Positions 1 to 10,200 of a DNA stretch of 64,000 bases are shown here, one piece after another. The notes beneath the pieces are model-generated. The model saw only the letters and a program-made list of their open reading frames with translations, had not been told where the DNA came from and ran no database searches. The stretch is taken from NCBI GenBank assembly GCA_010015675.1, contig ML977011.1, positions 229,472 to 293,471 on the forward strand, written 5' to 3'. Every line of letters begins with the position of its first letter. Position 1 is the first letter of the stretch. The stretch is from Byssothecium circinans. Lineage: Eukaryota > Ascomycota > Dothideomycetes > Pleosporales > Massarinaceae. A program made the position numbers and the translations under genes.

Positions 1-250
1 CCAAGCATTTCTGCGCGGTTCGGTGGTGTGCGCGGTTCGGTGGTGCTTTACGTTACTTTATATTATATATATCTACCTAGATTTAAAATTTTAAAAGAAA
101 ATATTAACATTTAGCTTTATTATTAAGATAATACTAGTTTGATTTTCTGCTAAGCAATTTTGCGCGGTTTAGTAGTTTGCGTGGTTTAGTAGTGCTTTAC
201 GTTATCATAAAAGAAAATTTTTTATAAGAACTACCCGCACTACTAAAATA
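1..250. repeat. AT-rich edge with decayed 17-bp tandem repeat (RIP-like)
   Basis: The first 250 bases are AT-rich apart from two related blocks. Block A holds two perfect 17-bp units, TGCGCGGTTCGGTGGTG, at 12-28 and 29-45. Block B holds two diverged units at 161-177 and 178-194. Flanks are shared too: AAGCAxTT before each block and GCTTTACGTTA after each. Almost all differences between A and B are C-to-T or G-to-A transitions (TTCGGTGGT versus TTTAGTAGT). That pattern fits RIP or methyl-cytosine deamination of an old repeat. No open frame or transposase is visible. Confidence 0.6.
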
Positions 251-443
251 TTTTCCTAGTACCATTGACAAACGCTAGCTTCAATACTTACTCTCACGCA
301 TCGGTGGGTATACATTAGCAGCAAAGGCTCGAGGAGCAAGAACATATAATGCCTCTATCCGCCCCTTAACAATATTTCTCCATCTTGTTTTTACCACTAC
401 CTCTTCCTCACCACTTATATCTGATATCAGTTACACACATAAA

Positions 444-1661
444 ATGTTGCCTACAACCTCACGAGCGCTCCCACGGTCAATACTCCGCTTCTCACGGCCC
501 TTCTCAACAAGCCCGTCCCGCAACGCAGATTTCACCCACGCGGTCATCGGTGCCGGCGTCGTTGGTCTAGCAATCGCAAGAAAACTACAAGAAAGAGATG
601 GCGTCTCCACCATCGTAATCGAAAAACACGGCTCCGTAGGAACCGAAACGAGTTCCAGAAACTCCGAGGTCATCCACGCCGGCCTCTACTACGGAAAAGA
701 CACCTTGAAGACGAATCTGTGTATCATGGGGAAGGAAATGCTGTACGATCTCTGCGCTAAACATCATATCCCGCACCGTAATACGGGGAAGTGGATCGTC
801 GCTCAGGATCAGGCTCAATTAGATGCTATCCAGAAAGTTCACGAGCATTCCCGCGATATCGGTGTTCCGACGAGGTTTCTGCCGAAGGAGGAAGCGACGA
901 GACGGGAACCTGATGTTCGCGCTGAAGCGGGCGTGCTCGAGAGTCCAACAACAGGGATCGTGGATAGCCATGCATTGATGCAGTTCCTGGAAGGCGAATT
1001 CGAAGATAAAGGAGGCATCATCGCGTTCAAAAGCCCCGTTGCCCGTATCACACCAGTTGAGGCGGGGAAGAGGGGTTGGGAGATCACCACGACGACTGAT
1101 GGAGAAGAGGCTACCATTACGGCTGACACATTGATTAATGCTGCCGGCCTCTATGCCATCCCCTTGTCGAATATGATCCTGCCTAAAGAACGACACACCA
1201 AGCCCTTCTACGCAAAGGGAACATACTTCTCCTACTCACTCTCGCACCCCAGACCCTCCACGCTTATTTACCCAGCACCGATTCCCGGTCACGGCGGTCT
1301 AGGCACACACTTGACCCTCGACATGGCAGGTCGCGTTCGCTTTGGTCCAGATGTAGAATGGATAGATGATCCGACAGACTACGCTGCCAACGGAAGTAGA
1401 TTAGAAGCCGGACTCGATGATATTCAAGCGTACCTCCCAGGTATCGATAGAAGCGCGGTGGGACTGGATTATACTGGGATAAGACCAAAGTTGGCCGGAC
1501 CTCAGAGGGGGAGTGTGAGTAGTGGACAGGGGTTCAATGATTTTTGGATAAAGAGGGAAGAGGGGTATGAAGGGTTTGTGAATTTACTTGGAATTGAGAG
1601 TCCAGGGTTGACGAGTGCTTTGGCGATTGCGGAGGAGGTGGAGCGCTTGCTGTACCGATAG
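444..1661 (+). CDS. L2HGDH: L-2-hydroxyglutarate dehydrogenase, mitochondrial (FAD-dependent)
   Basis: Single-exon gene, 405 aa. It is an FAD-dependent oxidoreductase of the DAO family that oxidises L-2-hydroxyglutarate to 2-oxoglutarate, a metabolite-repair step in mitochondria. The first ~28 residues are rich in Arg, Ser and Thr with no acidic residue, like a mitochondrial presequence. The dinucleotide-binding motif GAGVVG is at residues 36-41 after a hydrophobic strand, followed by the family-typical segment SRNSEVIHAGLYY, where the flavin is held in relatives. The C-terminus keeps YTGIRPKL and the GIESPGLTSALAIAEEV helix common in this family. The ATG at 444 gives the full presequence; no intron is needed. 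Length fits the family (about 400-460 aa). It converges with the transcription factor gene at 2906-4570. Confidence 0.9.
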   Translation: MLPTTSRALPRSILRFSRPFSTSPSRNADFTHAVIGAGVVGLAIARKLQERDGVSTIVIEKHGSVGTETSSRNSEVIHAGLYYGKDTLKTNLCIMGKEMLYDLCAKHHIPHRNTGKWIVAQDQAQLDAIQKVHEHSRDIGVPTRFLPKEEATRREPDVRAEAGVLESPTTGIVDSHALMQFLEGEFEDKGGIIAFKSPVARITPVEAGKRGWEITTTTDGEEATITADTLINAAGLYAIPLSNMILPKERHTKPFYAKGTYFSYSLSHPRPSTLIYPAPIPGHGGLGTHLTLDMAGRVRFGPDVEWIDDPTDYAANGSRLEAGLDDIQAYLPGIDRSAVGLDYTGIRPKLAGPQRGSVSSGQGFNDFWIKREEGYEGFVNLLGIESPGLTSALAIAEEVERLLYR

Positions 1662-2905
1662 ACTGCATATTGGAAAGTGTTAGAGGGATGGCAAATCGTA
1701 TTTGCCGCTCTGATCCAAGACGATAGTATTTTCTCATTGCTTAGACAGCATAGTCTCTCGTGTCTATTCCACCTAAGAGCGAAGCATTCGCAAGCAACCC
1801 ATTGGAAACTTGTAAGACTGAAGTACTAGAAGCCGTTCGACCACATAGGTGCAAGTGAATTGCTTAATAGGGCCATATATATCTGCTCATATTAAGCATC
1901 AAATTGAAGCATATAATAGTGTGACAGATCTGGGGTATGTAAAGTCAACGAGGGGCATGGAGGGGCACCGAGGGGCATGGTGGGGTGAAATATCCCAGTG
2001 ATGTAGGATCTGATAAGATCACACAAAACTTACCGAGTTAGGAAGGTTCGGACCTGAAAAATGTTAGAGGAAATGGCTGCCAAAGGCAATTTCAACTACA
2101 CTTCTAGAGGATTGGTGAAACTGGAGTGAAGAAGTGAAAACTGAGATAACGCACATGATGGCGAGCTATTCGCGCGAAGTGCAAGCACATCTGAAACGCG
2201 TGGTGACCTCTTAAATCATATTTTATTCGATGTTGCTCGTTGAGACTCGATCAACGACTGGGAAGCATATCCAGGCTCTGTCTGCTTTAAAGTATGCTCA
2301 AGCTTCAATTGCGTCCCGCCTCTTCAAGATCGCGAGTAGATTTGCGAAAAGAGAATGTGAACATGGGAAATAAATAGAGGCGGACAGACGCGAAGAGAGC
2401 AAATTGGATAGCCTGATGTATAACTCCAGGAAAATGAAACAATGAACCACGCTGTACGCCAACATGACGGACACTTGGAAAAGAAGATAACGCCGCGCTA
2501 TGCTGTGAGCTAGAATCAAGAAACGACTGTGTTGAAATGAAGTAATGGAGATGGAATAATCAAGATAAACGACCGGAACGCTCGGCCGAAGCAAATAGAA
2601 AGCAAACTATGAAACGAATAAACGCTATGCTATGCAGAGTTAAAGAAAAGACAAGCAGAACAAAAGATCGATCAGAGACAAAAAGTCGGAAACACCAGAA
2701 CAGAAGAGTGTAACAGAACAAGAAGAAAAGCGACCATAAGGTAATGGTAAAGCGAACGGTAGGGGTAAGAAAATGGTCGACCAAAGAAAACAATGAAGAA
2801 AAGGGAATACATAGAAATGTTGAAAACGGGCGATAAACATAGAAAAGGGAACAGGAAATTGTCAAGACGGACAAGCCGAAGGAGAGAAGAAGAGGAATTG
2901 CGGGA
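1662..2905. other. Intergenic region between convergent genes
   Basis: 3' flanks of L2HGDH and the downstream regulator. The only structure I can support is the G-run repeat at 1952-1985, listed separately. Minus-strand open frames at 2298-2594 and 2560-3033 are low-complexity, T-rich translations lying in or beside the 3' end of the transcription factor gene; they look like chance. Confidence 0.5.
1952..1985 (+). repeat. Phased GGGG repeat, candidate G-quadruplex
   Basis: Four GGGG runs start exactly 10 bp apart (1952, 1962, 1972, 1982), separated by 6-nt spacers CATGGA, CACCGA and CATGGT. A further GGGG lies in the same phase at 1932-1935. The spacing satisfies the usual G4N1-7 quadruplex rule on the plus strand. 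The block is also a degenerate 10-bp tandem repeat. It sits about 290 bp beyond the L2HGDH stop. Confidence 0.6.
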
Positions 2906-4570
2906 TCAAGTACCCTCCCAAACAGCGCCAAAAGCATCCGCGCGCTGCGCGACGGTCCTCCCTTCAAGATCGAGTGCTTCGATAGCATACCCAATCTTCT
3001 GCTCCTCAGCAATGCGCGCAAATGCCTTGACACACCACGTCATGCGATCCTCATCTCCTTGCCGCATGTAGTGACTTGCGACAATGAAGAGTGGAAGCAG
3101 AATATTCTCCATTGAGGCGAAGGATTTGCCTTCGGTGCAGAACTGGATCGATCGACAGACGAGGGAAGCGTACTCGGCTATCTGGGGTGCGAAGGTAGCG
3201 GTAGAGGGGTGATCGGGAATCTCGGAGCGAGGCAGGTGGCTGTTGAGGGATCGTCGGGCTTCGAGAATGAGCAGCTGTGAAGCCCAGTGCAAGCAATAGA
3301 GAGTGCAGACTTCGATAGAGGCAAATTGGAGAGGAAATGGTACAGAGTCAGGTCGCGTTTGGGCAGCAGGGAAAGTCCACGGTCCTAGTGTGCTAGTTTT
3401 CAGACGGTCATACCAGGTGGTGATAGAATGTTCTAGTGCAGTGAGGTCGTCGAGGATGGCAAGGATGGTGGAGATTGGCACGGGAGTTGAGGAGCGGGAA
3501 GAAGTGGCGGTAGCAGTATCGGTAGCGTGAAGGATGTTGGGGAGCGGGAGTATGGCCTCGGTCCATTGAAAGTAGAGGTCATTGCCGCTTGTCCTTGGGG
3601 CGGTGTGCATTTGCCGTACAAAGTGACGGTATGAGGGAGTTGAGAAAGTGTAATGCCGCCGTGTGGAAATCGCTTCGAACAGGCCTTGGTTAAGAACGTA
3701 GACGTGAAGTTCTTCAAAGTCCATGGTTTGGCATGCGTTGTCAAGAAGACGCGTAGCACCTTCGATATGTGCAAGCTGGCTGCGGCTTCCTCCGTTAGAT
3801 AAGAAGAGCTCTGTGGAGCTCATCACGAGCGTTGTGGCGAGTAGGTCTTTGCGTGTTGCTGATATTGGTAACGGAAGTGCTTGTTGAACCATTTGTAATG
3901 CTTTCAAGTACATGCTGCGGCCTTCGTCGATGAGATTCTTGTCATGATACTGGGCTCCCACAAATGTCGCGGCTAGTGCTCCGATTGCTGTGTCGAGGAT
4001 CGCTGACTTGCCTATCCAATAAGGTAACAGTAGTCTCCAGCCCCCAGACTCATTTCCTTCAGTAAGCAAGTCGGTAGTGGTTTTGTTTGGCTCAGAGCGT
4101 CTGTAATATATGTCTAGAAATGTGTTCACAATTTCGGTTGTGTTGGACGGATCTCTTCCAGAAGCGGGATAGGTTGGCAAGGCAGGCGCAAGCGATGCCA
4201 TGGAGAGCGCTTGGCTCGGGTCATATGGAGCAACAGCATCAGGCGGGGTAGAATTCGAAGGTAACGGTAGTGTGGTACTTCTGGTGTTTGGGTGCTGGGA
4301 CGCCAGATCCATCGCAAGATACTTGTGCGCATTCTGGGTTCGGTTCCATAGTGGCGGTGGACCGGTGGAAGCTACGTTGATGAAAATATGGCCCATATCA
4401 TAGCCTCCACATGGCTTGTTCTGGTTGATGCATTCCGTGCACCGAGGTTTCTTCTTATCGCACTGTGAGAAGTTAACAAAAGCCGTTCAAAATTAAGTGA
4501 ATAGAATTACCTTGGCTTTACTCTCGCGGCAAGACTTGCAGCTACTTCTTTGTTGAGGTTCCGGAAGCAT
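2906..4570 (-). CDS. Zn2Cys6 transcription factor with fungal-specific middle domain
   Basis: Two exons: 4511-4570 and 2906-4462, with a 48-nt intron at 4463-4510 (GTAATT...CAG) falling inside the zinc cluster. The spliced protein is 538 aa. Cysteines 11, 14, 21, 28, 31 and 38 form CX2CX6CX6CX2CX6C, the GAL4-type binuclear zinc cluster. The rest resembles the fungal-specific transcription factor family (Fungal_trans_2 type): helix-rich, starting near EIVNTFLDIYYRRSEPNK and running through YWIGKSAILDTAIGALAATF to the C-terminus. It is presumably a nuclear DNA-binding regulator; its targets cannot be read from sequence. The start at 4570 is preferred because it supplies the first half of the zinc cluster; an ATG-only reading from 4396 would lose DNA binding. 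A TATA-like box lies about 85 bp upstream. Confidence 0.85.
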
Positions 4571-6303
4571 GATTGTTAAATTTATTTGATTTGATCTGTG
4601 TTATGTCCTGTGCTGTGTTTTTTGTTCGTTGACGGTACAGCGCGGTGAGTCTTTATATAAAGCTCTTGGGCCTCGCCAGGCGGCAGTCGATGTCCAACTT
4701 ATGGTTATGGTTTTAGAGGGGATGGCTCTGGCGTTCCACTCCCATAAAACGAATCAGACACAATCTTACCTTCTATCCTCGACAAAAGAAAGTGACCCAG
4801 AGTAGAAGTGACGGAGACGAAAGACAAGGCACTGCTTGGGAAGAGAGAGAAGGTGACCGTCCTTACTGGAGTGGCTGGTGAATACAAATCCACAGAAGAA
4901 GAGATATATCTCTGAGAAATTGAAATGTGATGTCTGTGCGGATATTCTCGGCACCTTTTTGATGTTGAACGTTTAAAGATAGAAAGTCAAGCGCAACACC
5001 CGGTACCCAAATCGCCGGAAACTCGCCCAAAAGCTTGATTTGGGCCCGTATGGAGATTTCTAGGTCGGCCTAAAAGGACCACACAGTTAGAGTCCCCAAT
5101 GTATGAGGGCCATTGAAGGCTGAACGGGTCCGCTGTCCAACGATGATTGGCTAGTCGTGCGGATATATAGGTGAGGTTGCCGAACGGTCTCAATCACACG
5201 TGTGAAGTAGAGCGCTTTTAGGACCGAGCCGCGAGGTCAATGCCAGATATAGTTGATCGTGGCTGCGCGGTCCGATGGCATCTTACCGATTTCGACCTCA
5301 GGCACCTAACAGGTCATGGTTACGAACGCTTCATTGAGAAAGCCGCCGGCATTCTCTAACTGCTGCTATCGGTATGAGGTTAATATTAGAGTAGTTCAAG
5401 GACCACCTAGGTAGGCTGGGTAGACGGCCTCGAGTGAACATGTAAGGCTCACAGGCCTTCTTCACGCGACTGTGGGGGCCACATGAGGCTCAATCGTCGC
5501 CTGATGCGTTACGCGGACGCACCAATTGCAGGAGTTTCGTCAGGCGGCGCGGCTCATCGAGACTCTGAAGACGAAAGAGAAAAGATCAGCCCTAATAGGC
5601 CCAAATCATCCAGCCCTACAGGGCTGATAATTACAATGGATATCTGAGACAAGACAGTCGCACGGAATGGGCTGGCCTAGGCGCGACATGAGGCTATGTG
5701 CGAAAGTGAGAAGTTGGACGGGATGGACGAAGGTTGTGGTTGGAGCTCTCACGTGCAGTGAATCAATCTGATCTGCTGAATAAGCCATCAATACTCCGAT
5801 TCGCTGAAAGATTGCCAAGACACGTGTGACCCACTCATTCACCACTTCCTGCGACTCATTTGAAGTCACTTTCGCCATTCATCACTTTGAAGGCATCCCA
5901 TTTCGCTGTGTCCGATGCTCGCCACGAGTTTCGTAATGCCGTTGTGGTTCTATCATTAGAAAGCACGGCTTCGGAATCCTGCCACTAATCGGGCAGCCTG
6001 CAGGCTGAGCATATCCGCGGCCAACCACAGAGCTGCTGGCGCGCTTACTACTCGGCTCTGTGTCTTACGGTCTCCAACAGGCCTCCAGCGCAAAGAGGCG
6101 ACGACGAACATTTCTTTACGCTCACGTCCGCACTCTACCTAGGTTCTCCGCTTCCTGCCTATACGTCTGTACGCTGCCCGACGTCGGAGATGCCAGTAGT
6201 TTCATCTCGCGATTCGACGCTGCGCAGCTCGCTGACGTATCACCAGCCCCCAAATACAGAACATCTTCAACACTGTCTGGCTTCTGCTAGGTTGCGGGAC
6301 TCC
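4571..6303. other. Intergenic region, divergent promoters
   Basis: Upstream flank of the Zn2Cys6 gene (minus) and of the orphan gene at 6304 (plus). A small perfect hairpin, CAGCCC-TACA-GGGCTG, lies at 5611-5626, and a further GATCAGCCC copy sits about 25 bp before it. I see no convincing coding region; the short open frames here have no recognisable content. Confidence 0.4.
4652..4661 (-). promoter_or_regulatory. TATA-like box of the Zn2Cys6 gene
   Basis: On the minus strand the sequence reads TATATAAA within a CTTTATATAAAG palindrome, about 82-90 bp upstream of the ATG at 4570. Position and composition fit a fungal TATA element. Basal function is inferred. Confidence 0.4.
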
Positions 6304-7263
6304 ATGGCCTCGCCATCGCCACTTCTTTCGCTCCCTGGTGAGTTGAGGGAGGTGATCTATGGCTACTACTTCACCCACGACTCAACGCTCCCAACGCCTC
6401 ATGCCTCTCGGTCCCCGTTGGCGCTGGCTTCTACCTGCCGCCAACTGCATAGAGAGACACACGCACGCGCCTTCCTAGCTACCACGTTCAAATCACATTG
6501 TTGGCTGTTACGGGAGCTGAAAATCAAGTTCGCGCAGGCGCCGATGTCGCTTCGACCATATATCAAGAGGCTGGAAATCACCGTTCACGTTTCTGAGCTT
6601 ATCAGGCACCCTAGCTCTCTGCAGGGTCTACGGCTCGCCGACGCGGGCCTGACCGGGCTAAAAGAGCTATATATACAATATACCGGAAAGCCAAAGTCCG
6701 AGTCTGGGGAGACGTATATCGTCTCCAACTTAGAAAATGTGCTTTGGAAGACAGTGGTTTCTCGCAAGAACATTCACCTGAAGAAAATAAGGGTTGTGCA
6801 TAGAGGTGCGCTGCGTTACATCAGCGTCAAGCAGCTCTATGATCGGATGGGTAGCTGGCTTCCGCTGCCTTGGGCCACTGAGCAAAACTGGTCTATCGAA
6901 AAGGAAGTCAACCACAATCGTTTCCATCTGATCAGAAAAGGCGAAGATAGCAAAGAGCTGAGACGCGTTTCGATTCTGCTGGGCTATACTGTGCGCGAGG
7001 CCGAAGACTTCCAGGCGGTCCGCAACGAGGTTCTAGAGGTAAGTCAATTTCGTCTACTTCATCCCTTTTATATGATGTCCTCTCCATCATGAGGCTCACA
7101 TCTCATCATCCAGCATGGCAAGATCCTAGAGAACGTACAAGTGCGGCGATCAGACATCAAAGATGTGGCAGACCTTGACAACGAGACACTCGCATATGAG
7201 ATTGAGCAGCTTTGTCGCGACCTGCACCTCACCGACCAGATTGATACGAGCGCATACTATTAG
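6304..7263 (+). CDS. F-box/2EXR-like orphan protein
   Basis: Two exons: 6304-7038 and 7114-7263, with a 75-nt intron (GTAAGT...CAG). The product is 294 aa. The N-terminus reads LLSLPGELREVIYGYYF and then LALASTCRQLHRETHARAFL. This is the LPxELRxxIY...CRQxxxE pattern of the F-box-like/2EXR proteins that are expanded in many Pezizomycotina. Without downstream partners I cannot say whether it serves an SCF ubiquitin ligase. Exon 2 was added because the open frame runs through a strong GTAAGT donor and the next CAG acceptor restores a 49-codon frame ending in TAG. An in-frame ATG at 6190 would extend it by 38 residues; 6304 was chosen because the motif starts just after it. No signal peptide or TM segment. 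Confidence 0.65.
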
Positions 7264-10200
7264 GCGTTTGACAGCCTCGGCCCTCACTGCTGCAGACTAA
7301 GTAAAGAACATGGCGTCTCACAAACACATGTTGGTCCCGTACCAGGTACCTTTGCGCCGACTTAGGTGCGCTTTGTTGCAGGGCTGGCTCATGGTCGAAG
7401 ACATTCTTATGAAAGCCTTTGAATAGAACATTCATTTCCGCGGACGTTGCAATGAATCACAAACTGCCAGCACTCCAATATTGTAGTCTCCACGTACAGT
7501 AAATCTTCAACAACTAATTTTGTACTGTTATCCTCTTGCTCTTCGTTCTACATCATGTTATATCATCGGATCTGGGATACGCTGTCTCAATATTAATGCT
7601 CTTCTCTCTCCTGTCTCAAGTATGTAACGGCTACAAACTTCAAGTCACCTAAGGCAGTAGCTTCAACGTTTACAGGTCACCTTTACACACCACCAAGTTT
7701 GTTTCGTTAAATAGAGAAGGATTATTCACCTCTTCCAACTGTGGGTTCGCAAGCTTGTTTTCTCTACTTCGTTGATTCACATGTACAGGTCTTTTTCTAA
7801 AGTTTCATCTACCGTCTTGCTTTCAGACTTTCCTGGTTTTATGTCAACTTATATTGTCTACTTTACTAAATAGCACACCAGAATGATTGGTGCATAGTCT
7901 ACCTGCACTCGATTCCATCGGTCTCTTCACTATGATGACATCAGTTCCGAGTTGAAAGGAAAGCGTTGGAGAAGAAAGTGCCTGAGCCTTTTGCCACCCC
8001 CTATGCGCGTCGTCGCACTAAATGTGGCCAGAATGGACAACTGTTATGGTATGTTATATCAATTCTATTTACTCTCTCCGTCCTCTGTGAAGGCTAAAAG
8101 CCGTTAATTTGGTTACAAAGGTACTGGACAAAGTCTGCTAAGTTTACGTGTTGCCCTTTGTAGGTACTGTGCAGTCTGCCCACCAAGGGGCTCACTCAGC
8201 CCTCGTCCATGTATTTCAAATGCCCATAATATTCCCTTTAAGACAGAGGAAGCTGCCTGGAATCGCAAAACGCTGGGGTGACTACGCCTCTCGTTCAATT
8301 ACCATTGTTATGAGCAAATTCCAATCATACAGCCAACCTCATTAGCAACGCGTCAATAAAATAACATGTCGCCTTACACTTCAGGCCCTCTCTTGGTTAC
8401 GAACGACATGCACACACCTTTCTCAGAACCGTACTGCATCCTCTCCTCTCATCCTACGCCAGTGACCAAGGTCCATCCTGGATACAGTCATGTACAAGCT
8501 ACTGCAGGTACGCCTTCGCCCACTTCGACTACAGTTTGTCTCACAGCTGTATTGGGGGTAATTTCCGCGTGTACTGATACCGATTCGGTGTTGGCCTACA
8601 GAGGAATGTTGTTGTGCAGTCCCCAATGGGTTATCCAACCTCGGACTTCGCCGATGAAAATACCCCGTTGAGCAAACCAGGCCACCACACGTTGAGGACT
8701 AAATCATGGATAGCCGGTTCTAAAAGAAAATACTGCAAGGTAAGGACAGCGATGGTTCATTCCATTGCAGCTTATGGTGCAGGTACCCGCATGGCATTTA
8801 TACCACCGGCCGCTGTCTTTCATACAATACAGGATATGGGGCACAGAACATTGCAGCGACAATTCTCGACGCGACAAGTGCCTAGAATCATGAAGATCAT
8901 GAAGATCCGAAAGGATCCGCTCAACGATTGGCATACCATCTAAGTTCCCAGACGCTCTCCACACATGCTGCACTTCACCGTCGCCTCGGCTCAGGTCGCC
9001 ATCAGGCTACCTATTCGCTACATCCAGAAGCTCGAGCCCCACCATGAGGATCATCTCGAAAGGATTGACCAAATAAACGTCGCTAAATCTCCTTCCTCAA
9101 CCCTCGGTCGATCACGGTTCATGCCTTGACTCTGGAGTCAATAATGTTCCCGATTATCTCCTAACTTCCTATGTCCATCATATGCCCCCTCTGACCAGCA
9201 TACAGTCGTCCGAATCAGTATAATTTTGCGGCTCAGAAATCGTTCCAATCCATCTGCACGTCAGATGCACGATTTTTGCACGCACGATCGCATTAGTAGC
9301 ATTGAGGTCAACCCAAGTCCGAAGATTAGCGCACCTGTCAGAAACTCCATCACGACGTCGAAAAGGGCATCCGTTTGGTCAGCGTAGCCACTCAGCCACA
9401 TTCGTGTCATAAAACGGATGCATGTACAACCTCATCGTACCTGAGTGTGATTCTGAAACCGCTCCTTTTCACTCTTCGATCATCGCAGGTGTGGGTATTC
9501 ATAGTAACCAACACCTATGCTTACTATAGATTTTGCTAGGTCATACTCGCGGAGCCGCATTTGTGACTGTGCATCAGGCTGAGGAGAGCAAAAGAGCTCG
9601 TGCCAGCAGCTACGCAGGCCCGGTCGCACCTCTACTTGGCAGGACCCAGACATGGGCAACGTCAACTGGTCACCTTAGTTGCTCGACACCTCAGGAAGCG
9701 ATATCGAGTACGTAACCGAATTTTAGATAATTGACTGAGAATCTCAAGCACGGGTATCACTTGTACGTACTTCGCGGGAAGGATTTGATCGGTGACCGGC
9801 CGGATTAGCGACCATCCTTTTTCTGCTCTGGGCGCCAGCCCTACAAATATTACTAAGGATCCTTCGCTCTCAGACGTGTTCGGTTTGAGTCAGTCGAGAC
9901 GCGAGGAGAATGGGTTGAGATCGCGCGCGCTGAGAAGATGTTGGGCAAGGTGCTGATTCATCAAGGCTGACTGCGATATAGAGAAAGGTTGTAATCTCAT
10001 TGTCAACACTGACCGCATCTACCGCTGTCTAATCACAAAAGATGCTTACAGTAGCACTTGCCGACACGCGAAGTTCCCCTGACTCGCCGTCGAAAAACCC
10101 TTGTAAAAGTTCGTCAAATCCCCCGGATTCTAGCAAATACCATCACCCAGCCGACTCGACGACGTGTCGGTCAGGCACAGAATGATGTTATTGACCTTCC

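Noticed and set aside
2298..3033. Hydrophobic minus-strand frames that look like membrane segments
   Set aside because: Leu/Phe/Ser-rich translation of a T-rich 3' region; no start context and partly overlapping the regulator gene in another frame.
5611..5626. CAGCCC/GGGCTG hairpin as a terminator or small RNA
   Set aside because: Single short hairpin with no T-run or neighbour to give it meaning; too common by chance.
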